A stretch of DNA of 64,000 nucleotides from Streptomyces sp. NBC_01478 (GCF_036227225.1 NZ_CP109444.1:5747501-5811500), one strand, 5' to 3'; positions 15,772 through 25,120 are shown, counted from the stretch's first letter. Made by a program: numbers and translations. Notes: generated by a model from the letters alone, not told the origin.

Positions 15772-18700
15772 ATGACTCGCGACCGATCCCTGGACATTGC
15801 CGTCACGGGCGTCTCCGCACGGTTCCCCGGCGCCCCCGACCTCGACGCGTGGTGGACGGCCCTGACCGAGGGCCGGGTCCTGACCAGGCGCTACGAGGCG
15901 TCCGACCTGCTCGCCGCGGGGGTGCCCAAGGACCTGCTGGACGACCCCGCCTACGTCCCCGTGTACGGCCATCTCCCGGACGCCGACCGCTTCGACAACG
16001 CGCTGTTCGGGGTCAGCCCGCGCGAGGCCCAGATGATGGACCCGCAGCACCGGCTGCTGCTGGAGGCCGCGTGGGCGGCCCTGGAGGACGCGGGTGTCGC
16101 CCCGCGCGGCCGGGCGGCGGGAGCCCCGAGGACGGCCGTGTTCGCCTCCGCCAGCGGCAGCGGCTATCTGCGCGCCATGGTCGCGGGCGGGCAACTGGAC
16201 CCGATGACCGTCGAGGACGCGATCCACGGCACCGAGCCCGACTTCATGGCGAGCCTCCTGTCGTACAAGCTGGACCTGACCGGGCCCGCCGTGGCGGTGC
16301 AGACGGCCTGCTCCTCCTCCCTGGTCGCGCTGCACATGGCCGTCCAGTCACTGCTGAACGGCGACTGCGACCAGGCCCTCGTCGCCGCGGCCGGGATCGC
16401 CTACCCGCAGGCCGGACACCTCGCCGTGGCGGGCGGCATCCACTCGGCGTCCGGGCAGTGCCGGCCCTTCGACGAGCACGCCGACGGTGTCGTCGCCGGG
16501 GGCGGAGTGGCCTGCGTGGTGCTGCGCAGACTGGCTGACGCGGAGGCGGACGGCTGCGACCCTTACGGTGTCGTGCTCGGCACCGCGATCAACAACGACG
16601 GTGCGGCGAAAGCGGGTTACTACGCCCCGTCCGTCGGCGGCCAGGAGGCCGTCATCCGCGCCGCCCTGTCCACGGCGGACGTCGGCGGCGACACGATCGG
16701 CTATCTGGAGACGCACGGCACCGGCACCCGCGTGGGCGACCCCATCGAGTGGTCGGCGGCCACGGCCGCGCTGAGCGGGGCGGGCGCGCCCGAGGGCTCC
16801 GTCGCGGTGGGGGCGCTCAAGGCCAACGTCGGCCATCTCGACAACTCCGCCGGACTGGCCGCCCTGATCAAGGCGCTGCTGGTGGTGAAGACGGGCGTGG
16901 TGCCGCCGGTGGCCGGGTTCACCCGCCTCAACCCCCTGCTGGAGACGGCCGGTTCACCGCTGTACGTCCCCACCGAGTGCGGCCCGTGGACGGGCCCCGA
17001 GCCGCGCCGGGCCGGGGTCAGCTCCTTCGGCATCGGCGGCACCAACGTGCACGTGGTCGTCGAGCAGCCGCCCCCCGTCCCGGCCGGTCCCGGGCCCGAG
17101 GACCGTACGAGGCTGGTGCTGCTGTCCGCCGCCCACGCCGGGGCCCTGGAGCGCTCGGCGGCCCGGCTGGGCGCCCGACTGGCCGACGGCGGCGCGGACC
17201 TGGCGGACGTCGAGCAGCCGCCTGCCACCCCGGCGGGTCCCGGGCCCGAGGACCGTACGAGGCTGGTGCTGCTGTCCGCCGCCGACGCCGGGGCCCTGGA
17301 GCGCTCGGCGGCCCGGCTGGGCGCCCGGCTGGCCGACGGCGGCGCGGACCTGGCGGACGTCGCGGCCACCCTCGCCACCGGACGGGCCGAACTGCCGGAG
17401 CGGCTCGCGGTGACCGGGCGTACCGCCGCCGAGGTGGCGCTGCGGCTGACCCGGAACGCGGCCGCCGTACGCGGCGGTCGTCCCGCCCGCGGGCCCGCGC
17501 CCGTCGTGTTCGCCTTCCCCGGGCAGGGCACCCAGTACCCGGGCATGGCGCTGCCAGCCGCCGAGGCCCTGCCGGGCTTCCCGGCCGCGCTGGAGGAGTG
17601 CCTCGCCGCGTTCGGGCCGGCCCTCGCCCAACGCATGCGCGGCGCGCTCCTCGACCCCGCCTTCCCGGCGGCGGAGCTGACGGCGACCGAGCTGGTCCAG
17701 CCCGTCCTGTTCGCCTTCGAGTACGCGGCCGCCACCGCCCTCACCGCGCTCGGCGTCAGGCCCGCCGCGGTGGCCGGGCACAGCCTCGGGGAGATCACGG
17801 CCGCCTGTGTCGCCGGGATCCTCGATCTCGCCGACGCCGCCCGACTGGTGACCGCCCGCGGGCAGGCCATGCAGGAGTGCCCCGAGGGCGCCATGCTCGC
17901 GCTCGGCTGCACCGAGGAACACGCCCGCGAACTCATCGCCGTCTCCGGCCTCCCCGGTCTGGAGCCGGCCGCCGTGAACTCCCCCGAGAGCTGTGTGGTG
18001 GCCGGTCCCGTCGAGGCCGTCACCGAGTTCGAGGCACGGCTCGCGGGCCGGATCCCGCTGCGCCGGCTCGCCGCGAACCGCGCCTTCCACAGCGCGCTCG
18101 TCGAACCCGCGCTGCCCCGGCTGACCGACACGCTCGCCACCCTCACCGTCCGCAGGCCCGCCGTGGCCTTCGCGGCGAACGTGACCGGGCGTCTCTTCCC
18201 TCCGGACAGCGAGATCCGGCCGCGGCTCTTCGTCGAACAGGCCCGGCGCACCGTGCGGTTCGGGGACGCGCTGGCGTCGATCGCCGAGCACCTCCCCGAC
18301 GCGCTGGTCGTGGAGGTGGGACCCGGCCAGGTGCTGTCCGCCCTCGCGGAGACGGCCGGCCTGTCCGTCGTCCCGCTCTCACCGTCCCGTACGGCCCACC
18401 CGGCCGACGAGGTCCTCACCGCCCTCGGCACCCTGTGGACCCAGGGCCAGCCCCTCTCCCCGCGCGCCCTCTGCGACCCCGGCCACCGCAGGGTCCACCT
18501 GCCGTCCTACCCCTTCGCGGGCCCACGCTGGATCGCCCCGGAGGCGGCGCCGCAGACGGACGCGGCACGGTCCGTCCAGGTGGCCGGGGAGACCGCCCGC
18601 GCCCAGGAGAACGCGCGAGCGGCCAGGCCCGGCCCCATCGCGCCCCAGGACCCCACCACCCTCCACACCCACCCACCGACGAACCCGACACCATCCCCCG

Positions 18701-19005
18701 AGACCACCGGGGAAACCACCTCCGCCCCGCAGACCGCGCCGACGCACACGGCCCGGCCCGAGCCCGTCGCACCCCCGAACCCCACCGCCCTCCTCACCCG
18801 GCTGTGGACCGAACTCCTCGGCCACGACGGCCTCGTCGGCCACTCCGACTTCTTCGAGCTGGGCGGCGACTCGCTCCTGGCCACCCGGCTCGCCCGCAGG
18901 GCCACCCAGGAACTCGGCGTCCGGATCCCCGTCCTCGACCTGATGACCGCCCGCTCCCTGAGCGGCCAGGCAGAACTCGTGACCGCCCTCACGGCGGCCA
19001 ACTGA
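15772..19005 (+). CDS. Type I polyketide synthase module, KS-AT-ACP
   Basis: 1077 residues. The ketosynthase has TACSSS (Cys 180), LETHGTGT and KANVGH, so it is catalytically complete. The acyltransferase has FPGQGTQYPGM and GHSLGE (Ser about 671), and RAFHSALVE at the specificity site, of the HAFH type that selects malonyl-CoA. An Ala/Pro/Thr-rich linker leads to an ACP with LGGDSL (Ser about 1034). There is no reductive domain, so the extension should leave a ketone. A 50-residue segment in the KS-AT linker (residues 431-480) is duplicated. I chose ATG 15772 (AAGGTGG upstream) over ATG 15754. It probably extends the NRPS-bound aminoacyl chain by two carbons. Confidence 0.93.
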   Translation: MTRDRSLDIAVTGVSARFPGAPDLDAWWTALTEGRVLTRRYEASDLLAAGVPKDLLDDPAYVPVYGHLPDADRFDNALFGVSPREAQMMDPQHRLLLEAAWAALEDAGVAPRGRAAGAPRTAVFASASGSGYLRAMVAGGQLDPMTVEDAIHGTEPDFMASLLSYKLDLTGPAVAVQTACSSSLVALHMAVQSLLNGDCDQALVAAAGIAYPQAGHLAVAGGIHSASGQCRPFDEHADGVVAGGGVACVVLRRLADAEADGCDPYGVVLGTAINNDGAAKAGYYAPSVGGQEAVIRAALSTADVGGDTIGYLETHGTGTRVGDPIEWSAATAALSGAGAPEGSVAVGALKANVGHLDNSAGLAALIKALLVVKTGVVPPVAGFTRLNPLLETAGSPLYVPTECGPWTGPEPRRAGVSSFGIGGTNVHVVVEQPPPVPAGPGPEDRTRLVLLSAAHAGALERSAARLGARLADGGADLADVEQPPATPAGPGPEDRTRLVLLSAADAGALERSAARLGARLADGGADLADVAATLATGRAELPERLAVTGRTAAEVALRLTRNAAAVRGGRPARGPAPVVFAFPGQGTQYPGMALPAAEALPGFPAALEECLAAFGPALAQRMRGALLDPAFPAAELTATELVQPVLFAFEYAAATALTALGVRPAAVAGHSLGEITAACVAGILDLADAARLVTARGQAMQECPEGAMLALGCTEEHARELIAVSGLPGLEPAAVNSPESCVVAGPVEAVTEFEARLAGRIPLRRLAANRAFHSALVEPALPRLTDTLATLTVRRPAVAFAANVTGRLFPPDSEIRPRLFVEQARRTVRFGDALASIAEHLPDALVVEVGPGQVLSALAETAGLSVVPLSPSRTAHPADEVLTALGTLWTQGQPLSPRALCDPGHRRVHLPSYPFAGPRWIAPEAAPQTDAARSVQVAGETARAQENARAARPGPIAPQDPTTLHTHPPTNPTPSPETTGETTSAPQTAPTHTARPEPVAPPNPTALLTRLWTELLGHDGLVGHSDFFELGGDSLLATRLARRATQELGVRIPVLDLMTARSLSGQAELVTALTAAN
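17062..17361 (+). repeat. 150-bp tandem duplication in the PKS KS-AT linker
   Basis: Bases 17062-17211 and 17212-17361 are near-identical. Each encodes EQPP-x-x-PAGPGPEDRTR, LVLLSAA, then GALERSAARLGARL and ends ADLADV. The frame is preserved. Confidence 0.95.
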
Positions 19006-19050
19006 CCCTCCGGCCCACCCGGCCGGCAGCCCGAGAGAGAGGCATCCACT

Positions 19051-19947
19051 GTGACCACCGCCCCCGTCACGACGGCCCGGCTGACCGTCACCCCGCTGAC
19101 CGGCACCCTCGGCGCCCTGATCAGCGGTGTCGACACGGCCGTCACACCCGACGCGGAGACCGTCGGGGAACTGCGCCGGGCCCTGCTCCGCCACAAGGTC
19201 GTCTTCCTCCGCGACCAGGGCCTGGACTACGACAGCCAGGCCGCCCTCGCCCGCACCTTCGGCGAGCTGACCCTCGGTCACCCCATCTACGCGGCCCCCG
19301 AGAACCGCCCCGAGGTCAGGGAGATCGACTCCCGGCAGGGCACCCGCGCCAACCACTGGCACACGGACCTCACCTTCGTCGACCGGCCCCCGGCGATCGC
19401 CTTCCTCCACAACAAGATCGCCCCCGAGTACGGCGGCGACACCATGTGGGCCGACACCGTGGCCGCGTACGAGGCGCTGCCCGAGCCGCTGCGGGCCCTC
19501 GCCGACCGGCTGCGGGTCGTGCACAGCAACGACTCCGACTACACCGACGCCACGGTCGCGGCCCGCCGCGAGTACGTCTCCACCCTGTTCGAGACCGAGC
19601 ACCCGGCGGTGCACGTCCACCCCGAGACCGGCGAACGCGCCCTGCTGCTCGGCGGGTTCGCGCGCCGGGCGGCCGGCCTCGCCCCGCAGGCCTCGCGCGA
19701 CGTGCTGCGCCTCCTTCAGGAGTACGTCACGATCCCGGAGCACACCGTCCGCTGGCGCTGGCGCCCGGGAGACCTGGCGATCTGGGACAACCGGGCGACC
19801 CAGCACTACGCGGTCTTCGACTACGGCACCCGGGACCGGCGCGCGGAACGCTGCACCGTGACCGGGACGGTCCCGGTGGGAGTCGACGGGCGGCCCAGCA
19901 CGGTGCTCAGCGGTGACACGACCGCCTACAGCGACGGCAGGTCCTGA
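19051..19947 (+). CDS. TauD/TfdA-family Fe(II)/2-oxoglutarate dioxygenase
   Basis: 298 residues. The iron site is HTD (residues 104-106, in NHWHTDLTF) with the distal His near 252 (ATQHYAVFDYG) and the 2-oxoglutarate Arg in RRAERCTV. These are all family hallmarks and the length is typical. Such enzymes hydroxylate unactivated carbons; cluster-borne members often hydroxylate amino acids or carrier-bound intermediates. The GTG start follows the PKS stop by 45 bp and the gene ends at a strong terminator, so PKS and dioxygenase form a two-gene operon. Confidence 0.9.
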   Translation: MTTAPVTTARLTVTPLTGTLGALISGVDTAVTPDAETVGELRRALLRHKVVFLRDQGLDYDSQAALARTFGELTLGHPIYAAPENRPEVREIDSRQGTRANHWHTDLTFVDRPPAIAFLHNKIAPEYGGDTMWADTVAAYEALPEPLRALADRLRVVHSNDSDYTDATVAARREYVSTLFETEHPAVHVHPETGERALLLGGFARRAAGLAPQASRDVLRLLQEYVTIPEHTVRWRWRPGDLAIWDNRATQHYAVFDYGTRDRRAERCTVTGTVPVGVDGRPSTVLSGDTTAYSDGRS

Positions 19948-19981
19948 CCACCCTCCGCACCGCGGCCGAGGAAGGGAAAGA

Positions 19982-20014
19982 AAGGAGGGGAGGCCCCCTG
20001 GGCCTCCCCTCCTT
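19982..20014. terminator. Strong hairpin terminator between convergent genes
   Basis: Perfect 14-base arms AAGGAGGGGAGGCC (19982-19995) and GGCCTCCCCTCCTT (20001-20014) with a five-base loop, between the dioxygenase stop and the opposing aminotransferase stop. Confidence 0.85.
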
Positions 20015-20033
20015 CGGCGATCCGCGGGCGGGG

Positions 20034-21368
20034 TCAGCCCGCCACGTCCGTCACCGCCTCCGTGAGGCCCGCCGCGAGGGCCGCCGCCCCCTCGTCGTCG
20101 ATCACCAGCGGCGGCACCGCCATCACCGCCGCGCCGACCTGCCGCAGCAGCAGCCCGCGTTCCCGGGCCCGGGTCAGGACGCGGGCCGCGAGCTCGGGCG
20201 AGGCGGTCTCGACGACCAGGATCAGGCCCAGCCCGCGCACGTCCACCACGCCCCGGGCGCCGGTCAACGGTGCCAGCTCGCCGAGGAGACCGGTGCCGAG
20301 CCGCTCGGCCCGGCCGGGCAGATCCCCTTCCTCCAGGACGTCGAGAGTCGCCAGCGCCGCCGCGCAGGCCACCGCGTGACCGGAGGTGGTGTGGCCGTAG
20401 CGCAGACCGCCGATGACGGGGTCCCGGCCGAACGTGTCGTGGACGTGCTGCCCGACGGTGACGGCCGCGATCGGCACATAGCCGCCGCTCAGTCCCTTGC
20501 TGCTGACGAGAACGTCCGGGGTGACGCCCTCGCGGCGGGCGGCGAACATCGCGCCGCAGCGGCCGTACGCGGTGAAGACCTCGTCGAGGACCAGCAGGGT
20601 GCCGGTGGCGTCGCAGAGCGCGCGCAGCTCCCGCAGGAAGCCGGGCGGGAGGACGACGGCGCCGCCGACGTTCAGGAACGGTTCGACGACGACGGCGGCC
20701 GGGAGGTCGTCCGGGTCGTCGCCGATGGCCCGCTCGAAGGCGGCGAGCAGGACGGGCAGCGCCTCCTCGTGACGCAACAGCGCCGGTTCCAGCGGCAGTT
20801 CGACCCGGGTCACCGGGACCGGCGGGTCGAGCAGGTGCGTGCTGCGCGGCAGGGTGGACAGGCTGCGGCTGAGGAGCGTGGCGCCGTGGTAGGAGCGGGC
20901 GAAGGTGACCAGCCGGGAGCGGGGCCGGCCGAGGTGGGCCCAGTAGGAGACGGCCATCATGACGGCGGCGTCGAAGCCCTCGGAGCCGCTGTTGACGAAC
21001 AGTGTCTTGTCCATGCCGGGCGGAAGATGCCCCGCGAGGCGTTCCGCGAGCAGTCCGGCGGGTTCGTGCCCGGCCACGGAGAGGTCGAAGTGGTGCAGGC
21101 GGGAGGCCTGTTCGGCGAGGGCCCGCAGGACGTGGGGGTGGGCGTATCCGCACGTGGAGTTGAGCGCGGAGGCGTCGAGGTAGGCGCGGCCGTCGATGTC
21201 CCACACGTGGTGGCCCGAGCCGTGCGAGAGGGTCAGTGCGGAGCGGTCGGCGGCCAGCGGGGTCCAGGTGTGCCAGACGTGCCGCCGGTCGCGGGCCCGT
21301 ACGGCCTCGGTGTCGGGGGCGGGAAGGGCCGGGCGGACGGGTGCGCTGGTGGTCCGGGTTGCGTTCAT
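20034..21368 (-). CDS. Class III (fold type I) PLP aminotransferase
   Basis: 444 residues. The PLP Lys is in SSKGLSGGY, preceded by the cofactor Asp in LLVLDEVFTAYGR; FVNSGSEG binds the phosphate and SYHGATLL is the usual following block. The length fits the DAPA/omega-aminotransferase group. The ATG at 21368 has AAGAG upstream; an in-frame ATG at 21419 lacks a good site. It is last in a three-gene leftward unit after the methyltransferase and SDR, so an alcohol oxidised by the SDR could be its keto substrate. A second, different aminotransferase is at 37716-39161. Confidence 0.9.
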   Translation of the reverse strand: MNATRTTSAPVRPALPAPDTEAVRARDRRHVWHTWTPLAADRSALTLSHGSGHHVWDIDGRAYLDASALNSTCGYAHPHVLRALAEQASRLHHFDLSVAGHEPAGLLAERLAGHLPPGMDKTLFVNSGSEGFDAAVMMAVSYWAHLGRPRSRLVTFARSYHGATLLSRSLSTLPRSTHLLDPPVPVTRVELPLEPALLRHEEALPVLLAAFERAIGDDPDDLPAAVVVEPFLNVGGAVVLPPGFLRELRALCDATGTLLVLDEVFTAYGRCGAMFAARREGVTPDVLVSSKGLSGGYVPIAAVTVGQHVHDTFGRDPVIGGLRYGHTTSGHAVACAAALATLDVLEEGDLPGRAERLGTGLLGELAPLTGARGVVDVRGLGLILVVETASPELAARVLTRARERGLLLRQVGAAVMAVPPLVIDDEGAAALAAGLTEAVTDVAG

Positions 21369-21445
21369 GGGCGCTCTTTCTGACTGCGTCGGGGTCGGTG
21401 GGCTGCCTTGCGGTGACACGGGGCCCGCACCGGCGGACCGGGGAC

Positions 21446-22186
21446 CTACCAGGCCAGGGCGCCGTGCTCGTCGAAGAAGCCGCCGCTCGGGCCGTCGTCG
21501 GGGAGGGTCGCGAGGGCGACGAGGGACCGGGCGCCCTCCTGGACGGTGCGGGGAGCGCGGAAGCCGTTCATGGCGGTGGCCGTCCAGCCCGGCGACGCCG
21601 AGTTGATCTTCACGTGCTTCAGGCCGGGGTCCTCCCGGAACGCCAGCCCGTACTGGACCGTCAGCATGTTCAGGGCGGCCTTCGAGGCGGTGTAGGCGAG
21701 CCGCACCGACGCGTCGCCCGGCAGCTCCGCGCCCGAGACGGTCAGGCCGAACGAGGCCGTCGTGCTGGAGACGTTGACGATGCGGGGCGCGGGGGAGCGG
21801 GCCAGCAGCGGCAGCAGGGCGTGGATCATGGCGACCGCGCCGGCCACGTTGACGTCGAGGAGGCCGCGGACGAGGTCGGCGCCGGTGTCGGCCGCGGCGG
21901 CGCCGGCGAACACGCCCGCGTTGTTGACGAGGACGTCGAGCCGCCCGTGCTCCCGCCGCAGACGGGCGGCGAGCGCGGCGACGCTGCCGGTGTCGGTCAC
22001 GTCGACCGCCACGGGCGTCACCCCCCGGACGCCGTCCCGCTCCAGCGCGCGGGCCGCGTCCGCGCCGCGCCCGGCGTCACGGCTGCCGAGCAGGACGACG
22101 GCGCCGCGCAGCGCCAGTTGCCGGGCGGTCTCCAGGCCGATGCCCCGGTTGGCCCCGGTGACCAGGGCGATCGCGCCGGGCCTCAT
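21446..22186 (-). CDS. Short-chain dehydrogenase/reductase
   Basis: 246 residues of the classical SDR family: TGANRGIG for NADP(H), NNAG, the catalytic Ser in IVNVSSTTA, and YTASK (Tyr and Lys). A somewhat extended loop before YTASK (VSGAELPGDASVRLA) recalls carbonyl-reductase-like SDRs. Its ATG overlaps the methyltransferase stop by ATGA. It may oxidise a hydroxyl before transamination or reduce a ketone left by the PKS. Confidence 0.88.
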   Translation of the reverse strand: MRPGAIALVTGANRGIGLETARQLALRGAVVLLGSRDAGRGADAARALERDGVRGVTPVAVDVTDTGSVAALAARLRREHGRLDVLVNNAGVFAGAAAADTGADLVRGLLDVNVAGAVAMIHALLPLLARSPAPRIVNVSSTTASFGLTVSGAELPGDASVRLAYTASKAALNMLTVQYGLAFREDPGLKHVKINSASPGWTATAMNGFRAPRTVQEGARSLVALATLPDDGPSGGFFDEHGALAW

Positions 22187-22926
22187 CGGGCGCACCGGTA
22201 CACCGACACGTGTCCGGTGCTGTCGGGGCCGAAGGGCTCGCCGGACCAGTCGGCGATCCGCCGTTCGAGCCGGAGGCCGGCGCGGTCCGCCATCAGGTCG
22301 AGTTCGGCGGGCGGGCAGTAGCGCTCGGCGTGCGGGCGCAGGTGGACGCCGTCGGCGTCGAAGGTGATCTTCTGGCTGTGGAAGCGCTGGGCCGCCGGGT
22401 CGAAGCGGTACACCTCGATGGTGGCGGAGTCCTCCGTGACGGACAGGGCGTGGACGCGCTGGCCCCGGTCGAAGAAGGCCGGGTCGGGGACGTACGCCTC
22501 GATCACGAAGGCGCCGTCCGCGCCGAGGACGCGGGCGGCGTTGTCGAAACAGGCCTGCTGGCGCTCGGCCTCCAGCAGATTGAAGATCGTGTTGTAGACG
22601 AGGTAGACCAGGGTGAAGGGGCCGTCCACCGGGATCTCGGCCATGTCCCCGACGGTCACCGGGACACCGTCGCCGCCCGGCTTCCCGCGCAGGCGCGCGG
22701 CCATCTTCGCGGACCCCTCGACTCCTTCGACCCGGATGCCCCGGGCGGCCAGCGGCAGGGCCACCCGGCCGGTGCCGACGGCGAGTTCGAGGACGCGTCC
22801 GCCGCCCGCGAGCCCGGCGAGGAAGTCCACGGCGGGTGCCGGGTCGAGGGTCGTCCGGTCGTCGTAGTCGTCGGCCCAGACCTCGCCGAAGAGCGCCGGA
22901 TCGCCGAACTTCCTGCTGGTGGCCAT
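22183..22926 (-). CDS. Class I SAM-dependent methyltransferase
   Basis: 247 residues. The SAM-binding glycine motif is VLELAVGTGRVALPLA (GTG in place of GxG), followed by VEGVEGSAKM with the ribose-binding acid, and the LVYLVYNTIFNLL post-motif strand. It resembles small-molecule O- or N-methyltransferases of actinobacterial clusters. It is first of three coupled genes and starts 37 bp from the operator copy at 22964-22999. Position of methylation unknown. Confidence 0.85.
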   Translation of the reverse strand: MATSRKFGDPALFGEVWADDYDDRTTLDPAPAVDFLAGLAGGGRVLELAVGTGRVALPLAARGIRVEGVEGSAKMAARLRGKPGGDGVPVTVGDMAEIPVDGPFTLVYLVYNTIFNLLEAERQQACFDNAARVLGADGAFVIEAYVPDPAFFDRGQRVHALSVTEDSATIEVYRFDPAAQRFHSQKITFDADGVHLRPHAERYCPPAELDLMADRAGLRLERRIADWSGEPFGPDSTGHVSVYRCAR

Positions 22927-22963
22927 GAGAACCCCTTCCCTCGGTGACGTCCGCCTTCCCATA

Positions 22964-22999
22964 TTGCCGCACCTGGCAACATCGAGGCAATATATTGCC
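22964..22999. promoter_or_regulatory. Cluster operator copy (methyltransferase/kinase divergent promoter)
   Basis: TTGCCG-CACC-TGGCAA (22964-22979), followed by the perfect 14-bp palindrome GGCAATATATTGCC (22986-22999). It lies between the divergent methyltransferase and kinase genes. Confidence 0.8.
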
Positions 23000-23076
23000 C
23001 CACTGTTGAGGTGAACTGACATCCCGAACTGTCAAATCCATTGCGCGGTACGGCAGTTTCGGGCAATCATCGCCGC

Positions 23077-23985
23077 ATGGTCTCCACACCCCCCGACGGC
23101 CGCGCGGGCATCGACGCCGCGCTGGTCACCAAGTTGATCGACGCCCAGTTCCCGCAGTGGTCGGGCCTGCCCGTGGTCCCGGTGGAAGTCGACGGCTGGG
23201 ACAACCGCACCTACCGCCTCGGCGCCGACATGTCCGTACGGCTGCCCACGGCGGCCGGCTACGTCCCCGCCGTCGACAAGGAGAGCACCTGGCTGCCCCG
23301 GCTCGCGCCCGATCTGCCCCTGGCCGTTCCGACGATCCTGGGCGCGGGCGTCCCGGGCGCGGGCTACCCCTTCCCGTGGTCCGTGCGCGGCTGGCTGGAC
23401 GGCGAGACCTCCGCCCCCGGACGGATCGACGACATGGCCCGGTTCGCGTCCGCCGTCGGCGAGTTCGTGCTGGCCCTCCAGCGCTGCGACACCACCGGCG
23501 GCCCGCTCGCCGGGGAGCACAGTTGGTACCGCGGCGCCTCGCCCGCCCACTACGACGACGAGACCCGGCGCTGCCTCGCCGCCCTGGAGGGCCACGTCGA
23601 CACCCGGCGGGCCGCCGAGGTGTGGGAGGCCGCCCTCGCCGCCGAGTGGCGCGGCACGCCCGTGTGGTTCCACGGGGACATCGCGAGCGGCAACCTGCTG
23701 GTCAGGGACGGTGAGCTGACGGCCGTCATCGACTTCGGCACGTCCGGCGTCGGCGACCCGGCCTGCGATCTGGTGATCGCGTGGACGATGTTCTCCGGCG
23801 AAAGCCGGGACGCCTTCCGCCGCACGACCGCCCAGGACGACGGCATGTGGGCGCGGGCCCGCGGCTGGGCCCTGTGGAAGGCGCTGCTGGTGCTCTCCCA
23901 GAGCCTCGCCGGCGACACCGGACCGGACGCCGCCTCGCACCACGTGATCGACGAGGTCCTGACCGACCACGCCCGCCTCACCTGA
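23077..23985 (+). CDS. APH-family phosphotransferase (aminoglycoside-type kinase)
   Basis: 302 residues. The kinase-like catalytic loop is WFHGDIASGNLL and the metal motif IDFGTSGVGDPACDL, both typical of the aminoglycoside/choline phosphotransferase fold; the N-lobe has DGWDNRTYRLG. Such genes in a cluster often give self-resistance by phosphorylating the product, or make a phosphorylated intermediate. The ATG at 23077 has no clear ribosome site; an in-frame TTG at 23041 is the alternative, so the transcript may be leaderless. It is a single-gene unit ending at a strong hairpin. Confidence 0.85.
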   Translation: MVSTPPDGRAGIDAALVTKLIDAQFPQWSGLPVVPVEVDGWDNRTYRLGADMSVRLPTAAGYVPAVDKESTWLPRLAPDLPLAVPTILGAGVPGAGYPFPWSVRGWLDGETSAPGRIDDMARFASAVGEFVLALQRCDTTGGPLAGEHSWYRGASPAHYDDETRRCLAALEGHVDTRRAAEVWEAALAAEWRGTPVWFHGDIASGNLLVRDGELTAVIDFGTSGVGDPACDLVIAWTMFSGESRDAFRRTTAQDDGMWARARGWALWKALLVLSQSLAGDTGPDAASHHVIDEVLTDHARLT

Positions 23986-23991
23986 GCGGAC

Positions 23992-24044
23992 AGCGGCAGC
24001 GGGTGCCGTACCCCCCCTGGCGGGGCGCGGCACCCGCTGCCGCT
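23992..24044. terminator. Long hairpin terminator
   Basis: Perfect 17-base arms, AGCGGCAGCGGGTGCCG (23992-24008) and its complement (24028-24044), lie just past the kinase stop. The right arm reaches the stop codon of the opposing epimerase gene. Confidence 0.85.
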
Positions 24045-25008
24045 ATCCGGCCACCGCGGCCTCCACCCCGCGCGGGTCGGACGAGCGGGAGCGGAACCAG
24101 TCGATGGTGTGCCCCAGCCCCTCCGTCAGGTCGACGACCGGGCGCCAGCCGAGGGTGCGGACGGCGTGCTCGATGGCCGGGCGGCGGCGCGGCGGGTCGT
24201 CCTGCGGCAGCTCCCGGTGCAGTACCGGCGCCGCTGTCGCCGTCAACTCCCTTACCAGCGTAGCCAGTTGACCCATGGTGAACTCCGCCGGGTTGCCCAG
24301 ATTGACCGGTCCTGCGTGCTCGGAGTCGAGCATGGCCACCAGGCCCCGGACCAGGTCGTCGACGTAGCAGAAACTCCGGGTCTGCTCGCCGTCGCCGTAG
24401 ATGGTGATCGCGTTCCCGCCGAGCGCCTGGGAGATGAAGTTGCTGACCACCCGCCCGTCGTCCGCGCGCATCCGCGGGCCGTACGTGTTGAAGATGCGGA
24501 CGATGCCCGTGTTCACCCCGAGCGCGCCCCGGTGCGCGGTGGTGAGCGCCTCCGCGAACCGCTTGCTCTCGTCGTAGACACTGCGCGGCCCGATCGGGTT
24601 CACGTGCCCCCAGTAGTCCTCCGTCTGCGGGTGCACCTGCGGGCTGCCGTACACCTCGCTGGTGGACGCGAGGAGGAAGCGCGCGCCGTGCCGCCGGGCG
24701 AGGGCGAGGGCGTGCTCGGTGCCCCGGCTGCCGGCGGCGAGGGTCTGCAGGGGGCGGCGCAGATAGTCCGGCGGCGAGGCCGGACTGGCCAGATGGGCCA
24801 CGGCGTCCACCGGGCCGGGGACGTCGAACCCCAGGGTGACGTCCGCCTCGATGAATCGGAAGGCCGGGCTGTGCCACGCGTCCTCGAGGTTCTCCCGCCG
24901 CCCGGTCGACAGGTCGTCGACGCAGACGACGCTGTCGCCCCGGCCCAGCAACGCGTCGCACAGATGCGATCCGAGGAAGCCGGCCCCACCGGTGATGACG
25001 ACTCGCAT
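24043..25008 (-). CDS. UDP-glucuronate decarboxylase (UDP-xylose synthase)-like SDR
   Basis: 321 residues of the extended SDR family. NAD is bound by TGGAGFLGSHL; the catalytic Tyr-Lys is in SVYDESKRFAE, with STSEVYG before it. HLASPASPPDYL, YWGHVNPIGPRS and TRSFCYVDDLV are especially characteristic of UDP-xylose synthases, though the dTDP-glucose 4,6-dehydratase group is close. It would supply UDP-xylose or a 4-keto-pentose for the glycosyltransferases. It starts 39 bp from an operator group shared with the divergent exporter. Confidence 0.85.
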   Translation of the reverse strand: MRVVITGGAGFLGSHLCDALLGRGDSVVCVDDLSTGRRENLEDAWHSPAFRFIEADVTLGFDVPGPVDAVAHLASPASPPDYLRRPLQTLAAGSRGTEHALALARRHGARFLLASTSEVYGSPQVHPQTEDYWGHVNPIGPRSVYDESKRFAEALTTAHRGALGVNTGIVRIFNTYGPRMRADDGRVVSNFISQALGGNAITIYGDGEQTRSFCYVDDLVRGLVAMLDSEHAGPVNLGNPAEFTMGQLATLVRELTATAAPVLHRELPQDDPPRRRPAIEHAVRTLGWRPVVDLTEGLGHTIDWFRSRSSDPRGVEAAVAG

Positions 25009-25046
25009 GATCCTCCTCAGTCAGTCCAACTCGGTCTGTCAATCAT

Positions 25047-25084
25047 TTGCCTCAAGTGTTGCCTTGCCTGTGCCTACTTGGCAA
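25047..25084. promoter_or_regulatory. Cluster operator group (degenerate copy)
   Basis: Half-sites TTGCCT at 25047, 25059 and 25064 face TTGGCAA at 25078-25084. Read on the minus strand the core is TTGCCA-AGT-AGGCAC, with a three-base spacer. It also carries the CTACTTGGCAATA stretch seen at other copies. More TGCCA half-sites follow at 25093 and 25102, close to the exporter start. Confidence 0.6.
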
Positions 25085-25120
25085 TATCGGCGTGCCATGT
25101 TTGCCAAATGGAGGGTCGCC

